Source: Jacaranda mimosifolia (Eukaryota > Streptophyta > Magnoliopsida > Lamiales > Bignoniaceae). From it: 64,000 nt of DNA. A program made the position numbers and the translations under genes. The stretch covers positions 6,449,001-6,513,000 of the forward strand of contig CM032123.1 of assembly GCA_018894105.1 (NCBI GenBank), written 5' to 3'. The notes under the pieces are model-generated. The model worked only from the letters and a program-made list of their open reading frames with translations, ran no database searches and had not been told where the DNA came from. Shown here in pieces: positions 11,084 to 22,197 of the stretch. Within the stretch, counting starts at the first letter, position 1; each line of letters starts with the position of its first letter.

Positions 11084-12916
11084 ATGTTTGGTGAGAATAA
11101 TAGTTAGGGGAGCGATAATGAGGCGATTAGGTCGGATGATATCCCGACCGAAAGAGGAGACTCGACTAACGTGTCGAGTAGTTCTGGTGATGATCGAGTA
11201 GTCGCTGGGGATGAGGCTGGGCCGAGGCAACCTCTTATTTCTTGTGGTCAATTTTTTACCCTCGACCACTATAGTGAAATTATTTCCAAAACCACTTCTG
11301 CCGACCTTGCATTAGTTAGGCAACTTTATCATATTCCCCCAGTGTATGAGTTGATCGTCCCCAATCCTTTTGATTGGATGCATCGACCACCCCCTGGCTA
11401 CATCATTGTATTCGAAGAGGCCTTTAAGTGTTGGCTTAGGTTCCCTTTGGCATAGCCCATAATCGACCTATTAACAAGTCTCCAAGTTTCCATCACGCAA
11501 CTGCTTCTCAACCATATATAGCTTTGTTGTCTTGATGCACGTACACGACCAACCTTCTACCTTCGCTAACTTTTCCAATATGTTCCACCTTTCCATGTCC
11601 TGAAAGTCGGGCAGCACCAATAAGTTGAGTTTCTATTATCTTACTGCTTGACCTCGACGTAAATTTCTTGTTACCCCTTCGTCGTCCCATGACCAAGAGT
11701 AGAAAAAAGGGTACCTTTATGTTCAGGTGCCTGGGGGTTTCAACATTCCTAGGGGATGGTGGATGGGGCATGTCGAGATGCCTCAAAACAGAACCCCAAC
11801 CTGGCCAAACACTTTCATCCGAGATTTAGTTCACTTCGGCCAGATAGAAGCCTCGGGGTATATCGATGAGAGAAATTTGGTATTGGTGGGACCGCTTGCC
11901 CAGCTGGACTTACTAGTGGATAATCGATTAGGTAGATTTTTATCAATTGTAGATTCTTTCTGGTCGATTCTAATACAACCTGTTCGTCTTTGGGCAAATC
12001 GAGAAGAAATAATGAATCAGACACGAGCACAAGCCATGGCGCGTGTACAAAAATACTTGGAGTGCCGTGAGGGTGCAGCTACTTGTTGAGAAGTCGTGCA
12101 TCAACCAGCTCCGCAGCCACTGGCTGCCTTACCAGCTCCAGTGGCCACCTCAACTCAACCAGCTAATGAGGTGACGACAAGCCCTGCCCCTCGACAAAAA
12201 CGGCCAACGGTTGAGCAGGCGGGTCTTGCCCAAAAAAGAACAGCTGCTGATAAGGGCAAGGGCAAAGCTAAGGTGCCCGCCGCCCCGACCAGCTATGATA
12301 TCTTCAGGCGCCAGGATGATGACAAGCTATTTCAACTGGTCGACCTGCCATCTCCCCCGACATGGCTAAACATAACTCCATGTCGATCATGACGGTGGGG
12401 TCGACTGACTCCTTGCCACTGAAAGTGATGATGGCTGGTTTGTTCGCCTCCGACCAGCGAAAGATGATAGACTTAAGCCAGGGGGCGTGTTGAGAGCTAT
12501 GGCCTATCACTCCAAATGGTAAGTGTGTAGTCGAGTACTACTCGTCAATTGAATTCTATATTTATCGTCCATCATTATTTGATTATCTCGACCAAAATTT
12601 TTTGTTACAAGTTAGCCAGCTTGCCTACCATCTATACAGGAGGTCAGAGCTAGCTCTCAACAAGCGCGACAGGCTTCGAGGGGAGCATGCTGAAGTGGAA
12701 GTGATGAAGGCTGAGGTTGAGTCCGCTCATGCACGGATCGATTAGCTTACCAAAGATCTACAAGATAGGGACGCGTAGCCCGAGGCTAATGATGCACAAT
12801 TGATGGTCGTAGTGGCCACGAGGAGATCGATTGAGGAGTTGCTGAAGAAGGTCGGAGTAGAGGCGCAAACCTACTATGATACTGGTCAAGCTATGGCTAC
12901 AACAGCGCCATATATT
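11084..12916 (+). pseudogene. Decayed Tat accessory ORF (putative gypsy-type transposon domain)
   Basis: Starting at ATG 11084, the translation follows that of the antisense ORF at 21824-19422. There is a Ser-rich, acidic N terminus, then DHYSEIISKT, RQLYHIPP, FEEAFKCWLRFPL, YYLTARPRRKFLV (different frame), GFNIPRGWW, MPQNRTPTWPN and IDERNLVLVG, a Pro/Ala-rich linker with RQKRPTVEQAG, and an alpha-helical, coiled-coil-like tail. The family is that of the plant putative gypsy-type transposon protein (Transposase_28-like) carried as an extra ORF by Tat-lineage elements; its function is not known. At least one early stop (near 11105), several later stops and frame changes break it. It is cut at the right by the truncation. 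Reading direction is opposite to its parent element. Confidence 0.7.
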
Positions 12917-13440
12917 TTGATATTAAAAATTTATAATCTTAGTTATGAAGCTAACCTAATGAGATTAGAAGTAGATGCAGTTCCAACTAACCTTCGCTAG
13001 AACCAATCCGTAGTTGATGATTTTCTTTTCTATATATATATATACACACTAGCATTATCCCCGTACTATACACGGATTCTTTAAAATTACTACATATTAA
13101 TGTAATTATTGAATCATAAATACAATAAAAAATAATAATATAAAAATAAAATTATCGTAAAAAATGGTCAAGTAATTAGTGAAAAATAAGTTTAAGATTA
13201 TTCAATGAGAAGTTTAAAAAAAAAAATACTTTCAAAAATAAAAGTCTAGGAATATGATTACATATTTTTATTAAAAAGAAAAAAAATAACATGCAAACAA
13301 AAACTTATAGATGGTTGTGTAATTTAAAATTATAGTACTTAAAAATTACGTTAGACTTAAAAGACATAAGTATATATTAAGTTAAAACTTAAAATATAAA
13401 CAATTAGATAATATATTGGCTGCCAAGAATTTAAAAAATA
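12917..13440. repeat. Duplicated block with Helitron 3' end, copy 1
   Basis: About 520 bases align closely with 23473-24010. The shared part includes sequence outside the Helitron (GATGCAGTTCCAACTAACC), the Helitron-type 3' end at 13049 (minus: CCGTGTATAGTACGGGG hairpin, then CTAG before T), and about 390 bases inside it. Because outside and inside are both shared, the Helitron was in place before the duplication. Confidence 0.75.
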
Positions 13441-13920
13441 TTTTTTTATTATTATTTTCATACCTATATATATATATATATCATTTTTTAAAGCCTGTAA
13501 TACCTCTAGTTTAAAACCTACCAACTAATTAAATAATAATTTCTTTTTTTATCCTTCCAAAATAAAGAGACCCATATTAAATTTAATATAATATTCTATT
13601 ACATCATAAATCACTAACTTATAAACATTTTTTTTTCTATCTTTTCAAGATAATGTGACCCACTTCATATTTATTAATACTTTTTACCTCAATATAATTT
13701 GACTAATGGGACATAATGAAAAAAGTGAGACCTATAATCAATTAAATTATAATAATTAATAACACTATATTAAAATATTTAACACTATTACATTAAAATA
13801 TTAATTTAAATCCAATTTTTGTTTAAAAATTTTGCAATACATTCAATACATTTTTATTTTCACTCGCAAAAGTCAAAACAATGATAAATCGAGAATGGAA
13901 ATATAAATAACAATCCATCC
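13441..13920. repeat. Dispersed AT-rich repeat, right copy
   Basis: Partner of 9335-9812. It starts after a TA microsatellite and ends at AACAATCCATCC. No ORF. Confidence 0.7.
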
Positions 13921-14398
13921 AGCCCTAAGCTTCATCGTTTGTGGTTGGACTTATTTCGCCCCTAGAATTTCATAACTAATTAAATTTCTCTTGAAATTTA
14001 CCAAGACTTTTGAATATTGATCCAAGTCAACATTCTATGTGGCCGTGGGTAAGAGATGGGGACTAATCACTACTTAGTTGATATTAACTGAATTAACCGT
14101 TCACACAACTTATTTCGAAATCAAGGAATGTTTTAAAGAGAGAACTCTATTTTTAAGAAAATGGTTTATAGACTCATGAAAGAATGCTCCTAGCTAGTTT
14201 TAGGTTGTTTAAAACAACTATTTAAGCTAAAGGAAAATTGGTAAACGAAAGGGGATAAAGAAAACTAAATTTGCTGAAATTGTATTTGAAAAACTTGCAA
14301 AGTAATACAAAATTATTAAAAAAATATAAAAAAATGTAATTAAATTAAAGAAAAGATAAAATTGATATAAATGACTGCAAAGTGTTTCATTTGGAGTG
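13921..14398. other. Unassigned spacer left of the Tat-like element
   Basis: About 480 bases of single-copy-looking sequence with no gene seen. It ends with the 5-base target duplication GAGTG (14394-14398) of the following retroelement. Its continuation lies at 22916-23450. Confidence 0.5.
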
Positions 14399-15116
14399 TG
14401 ATATGGGATGACCCAAGTGCGTAGGCCCAGTATGGGATGGCCCAGATGCTCGAGCCCAAACCAACAATGCCTAGTTTGGGGCTCAAGGCCCGTATGTCTC
14501 ATCGACCTCGCTCGACCATATCTGCTCAAGCCCAGTCGGGTGCCCAATGGCCCACGTAGCACCTCGACCTTTGTCGACCTGGTTGGGGTCGACCCTGAGG
14601 TCGAGAACAGTACAGTACCCTGCCATTGTATTTAATATACTGACAGGCGCCACGCCTCCGCATTAATAGCGCATGCCGTCCCCCTCACTGTCTGACACGG
14701 CAGACGCCGCTACAGTGTACTATCTTTTCCTTGAAACCTAGAAGGACAATCAGCTGGAAATATTCAAATAGGGAAAATGACCAATTACCCCTGGAACAAA
14801 GCTAAGGGCCCCTGGATGCACCGAGGGGCTTCCCAGATATTTCTCATAAAAGAGGAGGATATAAATACCCTCAACCCAACCTTCTAAAGGTACGCACTCA
14901 GATACACTAAAAAGCCCTTACTCCGCTACTCGATTCCTGAGATCGACATCTACTGACTTGATCATCGGATGGCCTAAGCCGAGGGCCTCTCGGCTAGCCT
15001 AACGTTTTCCGTGGTTGCAGGATTCTTCCCTAACTTAGCAGGAACACGGACCTCTCAGGTCAAGTTCAACCGAGATTCAAACCCGAATTCTTATCCCGTG
15101 GATCAAACCCTCATCA
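14399..15116 (+). repeat. 5' LTR of the Tat/Retand-like element
   Basis: 718 bases, the same length as the partner at 22198-22915. A TATA box (ATATAAATAC near 14869) sits in the expected U3 position with the transcription start likely about 30 bases downstream. GTCGAC-type motifs are frequent. Confidence 0.9.
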
Positions 15117-15118
15117 TT

Positions 15119-15134
15119 TGGCGCCGTCTGTGGG
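15119..15134 (+). promoter_or_regulatory. Primer-binding site
   Basis: TGGCGCCGTCTGTGGG follows the 5' LTR after two bases, as is common in plant Tat-lineage elements. The tRNA it would pair with was not determined. Confidence 0.7.
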
Positions 15135-15157
15135 AAACTCGGAATCCTCTATCGAAA

Positions 15158-16732
15158 ATGGTGAACACTAGGCGAGCCCCATCTGGAAGAGAAGAAAATC
15201 GAAGGTCCAGCTCTTCCTCCCCCTGGCAGGACCCAGAACCGAATGCAAAAGGGCCCAGTGCTTAGCCTGAGCCTGTGGTCACACTCACAATGCCTCAGTT
15301 AATGCAGCTCATTAGTGAGCAGATCTCTGTGCAGATTTCAGCCCAACTCTCCGCCACATTAAACAGACAGGCCGTGCAATCGGAGCCGGCAGTTAGCGCC
15401 ACGCCTCAGCCTGCGGTTCCGGAAAGGGTGTGGCCAGAAGAGTACTCCTAGCGATCGGAGTCGCTAAGATATCTGCATACGAGGGAACGGAGCCCGAGTC
15501 GCTTTCCTAGGGAAGCAGCCCACCCCCTACCGAGAGAGGAGGTAGCAGACTCCGTTGACCATGACGTTTGGCCCCTTCGAGCCCCGCAGCGCGATAGGGT
15601 CGAGCGTTCAAGACCTAAGCCAGGCAGAAGCACAACCCAGGTAGATCAGCAAGAGTGGGAGGAGGTATCCCACCACGTGCAACAGCTGAACAAGTGCCTG
15701 GAGGAGATCTCGAAAAGGAATGCAGACAGAGCTGTTCAGCCAAAAGGGCCACCAAGGTTCAGGAGGGAGCGAGATTCACCGTTTGTTCAGGAGATCATTG
15801 ACAAGCATATCGTCGTCGATGCAAAGATCCCAATAGGACTCCCGAGGTACGATGGCTCCACAGACTCGAACGAGCACCTACTGCAGTTTGAACACATGAT
15901 GCAGTTGCATGGGCACAATGAGTACATCCATGCAAAAATGCTGGTGACCACGTTTCAAGGAGTGGCTTTGGATTGGTTTGTGAAACTGGAACCAACGTCC
16001 ATCTTCTCCTACAACCAGTTGTGTGATAAGTTTCTGCATCAGTTTGCGAGCAGGAGGAAAGTGAAACTCCCCTACACCCACCTGCATACAGTGAGGCAGG
16101 CTGAAGGAGAATCCCTCCCAGATTTCAGAAGTGCTGAAAATCGATAGCCCGATGATTGAGTTCTTGATTTATGTACTTTTCTTGGGCTTGAGGCACAAAG
16201 AGTGCGCCAACGCCCTGGTGCGTGCACAGCCCAGAACAATGGAGGAGCTCCTCGACCTCGCGAGGGGTACATGACCCAGGAGAAGATGAATAGGATGAAA
16301 TACGGCAGCATGGAAGTCGACAAGAAAAAAGGCGAGGAGAAAGATGACAGATAAAACAAGGAGGGACGCCGTTCCCCGATCAAGCGCTTCCATGATTACA
16401 CCCCGTTGAACCTGCCGAAGAGAGTGGTGCTGTTCACCATTCAACACGACAATCTACTCAAGAAGCCCCGGAAGATCATGGAAACCGATGCCATGAAAAA
16501 GTCAAAGAAGTACTGCTATTTCCATAAGCAGAAAGGGTATGACACCGATGAGTGCTTTAACTTGAAGGATGAAATTGGGAGGCTGATCAGGCAAGGCCAC
16601 TTGAAAAAGTTCGTCAAAGAGCAAGCTCGAAGAGAGGAGGGTGTGACCGACCAGACTCCCCGAAGAGAAAGGTCGGACAACCCAAAGAGAGAAGCCAAGG
16701 GAAAGCGACCCGCCCATCAGAGGAATCATTGA
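15158..16732 (+). pseudogene. Broken gag of the Tat/Retand-like element
   Basis: The gag capsid/nucleocapsid precursor packages element RNA. It likely begins at ATG 15158 (MVNTRRAPSG). Stops interrupt it at 15263 and near 15450. From 15677 a long open stretch carries the retrotransposon gag domain (IPIGLPRYDGSTDSNEHL; HAKMLVTTFQGVALDWF; FASRRKVKLPYTHL). A frameshift near 16125 ends this frame and the match resumes as MIEFLIYVLFLGLRHKECA. Another open stretch (16406-16732) carries a zinc-knuckle-like segment, KYCYFHKQKGYDTDEC, in which the usual Gly-His is Gly-Tyr, followed by the usual LKDEIGRLIRQGHL. Confidence 0.8.
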
Positions 16733-16867
16733 CATGATCGCAGGGGGACACACGGGAGGAGATTCCTGAAACGCAAGAAAACAAACGCAGAGGCAACTCG
16801 ACTCGACCAGACCGGCCAAAGTCGAGAAAATTTTTCAGCTGTCAACCAGTACTGAACCAATTTCTTT

Positions 16868-18339
16868 CACCAGCTAGTGGCAGAGCAGGTCGAAGGCAAC
16901 TTCAAGGCGAAAGAGCATAAGATGGCGCAGTATCTGGCAGAAGTGTATCAATTGAGGCAAATGTTCAAGAACTTTTCACTGAGTCAAGTCCCCCGATCAG
17001 AAAATGAACAAGCAGATGCTCTCTTGAAGCTCGCCAGCTCGATGAAGGGTACCAGACAAAGAACAATAACGTTCTTGGTGGTGGACAAGCCCTGTATCGC
17101 TACCATTGATCAGGGCCTTGTCGGGTGTCTCGAGAGAGTAGGCCTCTCTTGGCAGGACCCAATCAAGCTTTATTTAAGTCGGGGTACCTTACCCGACGAT
17201 GACAAGGAGGCCCGCAGACTTAAAGGGTTGGTAGCCAAGTATGCGCTCGACAAGCACGGCCAGCTATATCGGAGGTCGTTAGCCGGACCACCACTCAGAT
17301 GTCTGGAACCCGACCAAGCAAAAGAAGTGCTGCAGGAGATTCATGTTGGCATCTGCGGCAACCATTCGGGCAGTCGATCCCTGGCTCATAAGGTCATTCG
17401 CTACGGATATTTTTGGCTGGCACTGTTGAAAGATTCCGTCGACTTTGCTAAAAATGCTCATCATGCCAAATCCACTCGAACATTCAGCACCAGCCGGCCG
17501 CACCGATGATCAACGTTAATATCACTTGGCCGTTCGACCAGTGGGGAATCGACATCGTCGGGTCGCTCCTAAAGACTTCAGGCCAACGCAAATTCATTAT
17601 AGTGGCCGTCGAATACTTCACTAAATGGGTGGAAGCTGAAGCAGTCCCGAAAATTATCGATACGGCCATTAAAAGTTTCATTTGGAATAATATAGTATGT
17701 CGATTCAGAGTGCCTAAGGTCCTAATTTCCGATAATGGCACCCAATTTCAAAGCAAAAACACTAGGAAATGGTGTGACACCTTAGGCATTACCCAACACT
17801 TTACGTCGGTGGGAAATTCGCAGGCCAATGGTCAGACCGAGGTCACCAACAAAATCGTCCTCGACCACATCAAGAGTCGAATAGTGGGAACCGGGGCTAG
17901 TTGGGCAGATGACCTCCCTGGAGTACTTTGGGCTTACAGAACGACGCCTCATACAGCCACAGGCCATAGCCCGTACAACCTAGTCTACGGATCCGAGATG
18001 GTAATCCCGTCAGAGCTGATTCAACACACCGCAAGGGTGATCCACTACAACCCGATAGCAAATACATCGGAGAGGACACTGGATCTAGTCACCATCGATG
18101 AGCAACGCCATGAAGCTTACAACACAATGCAGCGATATCGCTCAAAGATGGCAGACCGCTATAACAAGACAGTACGACCACGGAGCGTCAAGGTTAGCGA
18201 TCTCGTTCTCAAGAAAGTGGAAATGTCTAAACCTGTGGGAAAACTCAACCCAAAATGGGATGGACCGTACTCGGTGATCAAGGTGTCAAAAAATAATGCC
18301 TACCGACTAGCCGACGCATCAGGCCATGAGCTACCGTGA
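16868..18339 (+). pseudogene. RNase H tail plus integrase remnant of pol
   Basis: The reading opens inside RNase H (QLVAEQV..., then QVPRSENEQADALLKLAS), proving a deletion upstream. An integrase zinc-binding module follows (HVGICGNHSGSRSLAHK...GYFW). Its two Cys (KCSSCQ) lie in a different frame from the preceding residues, so a one-base-type frameshift sits near 17450. The integrase core runs from 17506 to 18339. Numbered from Met 17506 the catalytic triad is Asp16 (GIDIVG), Asp76 (ISDNGTQF) and Glu112 (ANGQTE), with the normal 35-residue spacing between the last two. The C-terminal part (LNPKWDGPYSVIKV) is present and ends at a normal stop. The core looks intact although the polyprotein is not. 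Confidence 0.85.
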
Positions 18340-18468
18340 CCTTGGAATATAGTAAACCTAAAGAAATTCTTTATGTAACCAGTCATCCATGACCTTTGTA
18401 TCTCCCAAAGAAATGAGATTACGACATGTCCAAACCGTGTGAAACAGAGCGAATCTTTCTCAAACACT

Positions 18469-18890
18469 CGACCCCGTAGTCGACTAAAGGCTTCATGCCG
18501 CCAAGTCGAGGCCTTCACGCCGAGACCACACAGTCGACCCCGTAGTCAACGAAAGGCTTCACGCCGCCAAGTCGAGGCCTTCGCACCGAGACCACACAGT
18601 CGACCCCGTAGTCGACGAAAGGCTTCACGCCGCCAAGTCGAGGCCTTCGCGTCAAGACCTCACAGTCGACCCCGTAGTCGACGAAAGGCTTCACGCCGCC
18701 AAGTCGAGGCCTTCACACCAAGACTGGACAGTCAACCCCATAGTCGACGAAAGGCTCCACGCCGCCAAGTCGACGCCTATGCACCGATACCATAGAGTCG
18801 ACACCGTAGTCGACCAAAGGCTATATGCCACGAAGTCAAGGCCATCGCGCCGAGACTGCATACTCGACCCCGCAATCGAAACCAAGCAGC
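18469..18890 (+). repeat. 66-base tandem array, six copies plus part
   Basis: Units start at 18469, 18535, 18601, 18667, 18733, 18799 and 18865 with exact 66-base spacing and no indels. Each contains GTCGAC-like sequence, GGCTTCACGCCGCC and AAGTCGAGGCCTTC. Because 66 is a multiple of three, one plus-strand frame (18439-18795) stays open and encodes an Arg/Ser-rich 22-residue repeat. A noncoding array is more likely, as Retand-type elements carry tandem repeats here. Confidence 0.92.
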
Positions 18891-19421
18891 TGACCTCACA
18901 GTTGGCAAAACAGTGATGGTGAACCCATCCTACAATCGCGAAAGTTATTCCAAACTTGAACATTAACTATTATACTACAAGATTGATTACAACTTGCTCT
19001 ACAAGAGCTGAAAATAAAGTCGGGAAAGCATAACCTCCATTCGACGCAAGACATGAATGAAAATTACTTACCACATTCGTGGGCGTCCATTCAAAAATTC
19101 TGACAAGCAGAACATCAATTTAATGTTTCACAAATCTCATGCGTTTCATCAATCCAAACAAAATTGCAATCAAGGCAGTTCGTAGCGAAGGCAAAGACAG
19201 TTATGATTAAAGTTGTAGTTGAGAAAAGGCCGAATCACCATCTAATATTCCAAACAAAAAGCCTCATCGAGGCAACAATTCAACAATTCAATAAAAATGT
19301 CAAAAACCTCTTCGAGGCGTATACAAAATAAGCAGGAGAACCAGGCCTAGCTGGAGCTACCGGTCTCTTCAACAGCAGGGGCGGGGACAAGAGCAGGCGC
19401 ACGAGCTGCTGCACTAGATAG
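18891..19421. other. Non-coding stretch between array and accessory ORF
   Basis: About 500 bases with no gene. On the minus strand it lies downstream of the accessory ORF and probably holds its 3' UTR (AACAATTC and AAAATG-rich sequence). Confidence 0.4.
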
Positions 19422-21824
19422 TTAGGGCTCAGGCGGCGCCATTGACACAGGTACAACGGCAGTCACGGGCCGAGAAGGGCCAGCTGCATCTTGTAAGAAC
19501 AGCCACTCGGAGACCGGGAAGAAGAAGGCCACATTAGCTCTTCCCTCTGATACATCGTAGGCGAGGTCGCCGGCAAACTCAAACTCTCGGGCTACTGCCT
19601 TCAGTCTTCTGTCAATCTCAGCCCGCCTTTTTCCTTCGGGCGTCAGTTCGACCTTCGGCGTGGCCTCAACAACGGGCTCCGCCACATCAACCTCTTCATC
19701 CAGCTATGGACGCAGCTGCTCGTTGAGAGCGTGGCTCATTCTGGAGCGGTCCTCAGCCTAAAGTGCATAGCCCAAAAACTGCATTTGCTGGATCGCTTTT
19801 TGAAAAGCATTCCGGGCGTCATCTAGAGCGAGCACAACACTCACATCTTGGAAAGCTGGACTCACCAAAAATTGCTGCACAGCTTCCCGGTGCACTTCCG
19901 GCAACATCCGGGCAAATTCAGCCCTGGCCTCGGCCAGACGTTCATTCCGACCAGCAACTCGACCAGACTCATAAGCAACTTACACGTCCAGCTGCAGCTT
20001 CTTCAGCTTCTCATCCATTTTGGTCCTCTCTATAAAACAAGGAGGACATGCTCATCTTTCTCCTCGAGCTCCTGGGCCTGCTGGTTGACGTGCTTCTCCA
20101 GCTCGTCGACCCGCATCTGAGAAGACTCCAGCTGAGCCTTTAAAGTTTCAGCATCCCCGCCACCCTCCAATTGCTCTCGATCAGCAAGGGCAGCTCTGCT
20201 CGGCAGTAGAAATGGTAGCCCATCTGCCCGACCTTGACACATAAGGGTCATTACTTCCTGATCGAGGAAAAGGTAAACAAGAAGGAATAAAATATGAAGC
20301 CTCACCATATTGGAGTGGTAGGCAAACTCACAAAGAGTTGTAGCCTGGCTCATCCCCATAAATCTCTTCTGGTCCGCGAGAAACTGACCCGCCATCGGCA
20401 CCTTCAAAGGATCCATCCCGGTGGGCCCCGCCGTATGTATGCTGGAAGAATTATGCACAATGGGGCTTGGCTCGGGCCCAAACCGTGGAGACGGGAACTT
20501 CGCCAGGGTGAACAGCACATCGTCCCCTCGATCTCTGAAGAGATCGTTCCCGGTCGGTGGCCTCGACCCTGCTGCCTTCCCTTTGCTTTCCAGCAGTCCA
20601 TTTCTTGGGTAGAGGACCGCCCTGCTCGACCATCGCTCTTTTGCCCCGACCTGCGGGGCTCTCGCTCGGGGCTGCTGTAACCCGACCGGGCGAAGAGGTT
20701 GGCGAAGGTACAGTAATTCGACGGGGCTCCTCGGGGCCAATCGGCTCTTGACAAGCAGCGGCGCCTTGCCATCGCTGCTGGTTTCTTTCTGCTCGTGCCA
20801 ACGCCTCAGCTCTCGATCTGTTCATGATTTTGTCGCGGTCTGCCAAACATCTAAATTAACAGGGATCATAACAAAGAACCATACACACCATCAAAGATAA
20901 ACAAGTACCAAAACACACTTTATCTACCTATTTCATAATCCTCAGGAAAATCTATCGGGGCCGATGACAGCCCAACCAACACTAAGTGCCTCTCCTCGAT
21001 GAAGACAGAGGCCTCCATGGGGCCGAACTCAACCAAGTCCCATACAAACGTGTTCGGCCAGGTCGGGGTGCGATTACCTGGCATCTCGACATGCCCTCTC
21101 AACCAGCCCCAAGGAATATTAAACCCCCCCTTCACTCGAACAAAGAGATAGCATTTTTTCCACCCCTGACCATAGGAAGAAGATGGGGCTACCAGGAATC
21201 TTCGACGAGGTCGAGCAGTGAGGTAATAGAACCCCGAATCGTCGGCACTACCCGACTTGTGGGACATGGGAAGATGAAATAAATTGGAAAAATTTTCAAA
21301 ACTAGCGGGTTGGTTGAACAAATGCATCAAAACTATAAAACTACAGAGGGTGGAAAAATAGTTAGGCAGAAGTTGTGTTATACACACTTGAAGACCCTAA
21401 GCAAACCTATCATCCTATCACTTAGAGGGAACCTAAGCCCACATCTAAACGCATCCTCGAACACAGTTATGCAACCCGCAAGAGCGCGATGCATTCGACC
21501 AGGTGGACCAGGAGTTAAAAGCCGGTATTCAGGAGGAATATGGTATAACTCTCTGAGGCGCCTCAAGTCCCCAGGGTTCATAGTAGATATTATTTCACTA
21601 TAATGATTGGCAGTAAACAGTCGACCTCGCGATGGGGGTATCCAGCTTGGCCCTGCCTTTTCCCCCCCGCGGTTGCTACTCGAGCTGCTGGAGCTCGAGC
21701 TGTTCGAACTAGAATCGTCTCGCGATGAATCATTAGATGACGCAGGCGAATCCCTAGGCCTTTCCGACTAGGTAGCCTCACTGTCCCCCCCTTGACTACC
21801 CTCAGAACTATATAGCCCCAACAT
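19422..21824 (-). pseudogene. Antisense accessory ORF (putative gypsy-type transposon domain)
   Basis: On the strand opposite to gag-pol, an ORF begins MLGLYSSEGS at 21824. It is broken by a TAG after about 18 codons and continues with a Ser-rich linker. The domain of the plant putative gypsy-type transposon family then appears in pieces: ANHYSEIIST, RELYHIPPEYRL, FEDAFRCGLRFPLSDRMIGLL (21378-21581); GFYYLTARPRRRFLV, GFNIPWGWL, NRTPTWPNTFVWDLV, IEERHLVLVG (20920-21387); MNRSRAEALARAE and a Pro-rich linker (20451-20846); DPLKVPMAGQFLADQK and a heptad-like coiled coil LKAQLESSQMRVDELEKHV (20030-20740); and a C-terminal helix segment (19422-19685). Frame changes between pieces may be introns or decay. 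It has its own TATA box upstream. Function unknown; Tat-lineage elements commonly carry such an ORF. Confidence 0.75.
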
Positions 21825-21983
21825 AGTTCTCAAAGAAAAGCAGACGACGGGAAGTAAAAGCAGCGGAACACTTACTGAATGCAAAGGTTAGACGCAGGAA
21901 GTCTTGGCAGCGAAGAGTTTTCTACGAGTGCTTGCCCAGATTCTAATGCGGTAAAAGTAAAAATGGCCAGTTTTATAGTGGGT

Positions 21984-21990
21984 ATTTATA
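21984..21990 (-). promoter_or_regulatory. TATA box of antisense accessory ORF
   Basis: Minus-strand CTCTATAAATACC lies about 160 bases before the ORF start and about 200 bases from the 3' LTR. The same arrangement is found at 10891 in the other Tat copy. Confidence 0.55.
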
Positions 21991-22181
21991 GAGGAAGAGG
22001 CGCGGCAAACCAATAGTCCGTAATAATGCCTGTAACCGCCACGCTGCCCTATGTGCACCATGATGTAACTGCTCAATAAATGCTCCAAACCTTGGTCGAT
22101 TTTCAAAAACCCTAGTCGACTATCATTAAAACAGGTTCGCTACTTCCCAACGTTTCTCGTCGATTCCTCATTCAGCCTTGT

Positions 22182-22193
22182 GAAGTGGGGGGA
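22182..22193 (+). other. Polypurine tract
   Basis: GAAGTGGGGGGA ends four bases before the 3' LTR, the normal place for plus-strand priming. The sister element has GAAGTAGGGGG in the same place. Confidence 0.75.
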
Positions 22194-22197
22194 CTCA

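Larger units (their letters stand above)
9813..12916 (-). mobile_element. Truncated Tat-type gypsy element (3' LTR plus accessory ORF)
   Basis: This is the 3' end of a second Tat-like element in the opposite orientation to the one at 14399-22915. Reading the minus strand from the right there is a decayed accessory ORF (which itself reads on the plus strand), a purine tract GAAGTAGGGGGCACTCA, and an LTR starting TGATATGG at 10656. The matching purine tract and LTR start of the other element are GAAGTGGGGGGACTCA/TGATATGG. The element is cut at about 12916, where a duplicated Helitron-containing block begins, so gag, pol and the 5' LTR are missing. Confidence 0.75.

Noticed and set aside
15795..16819. 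Several minus-strand ORFs opposite gag
   Set aside because: Shadows of the plus-strand gag pieces.
20294..20680. 128-codon plus-strand ORF and overlapping small ORFs
   Set aside because: They are shadows of the antisense accessory ORF, which has recognisable domain blocks on the minus strand.
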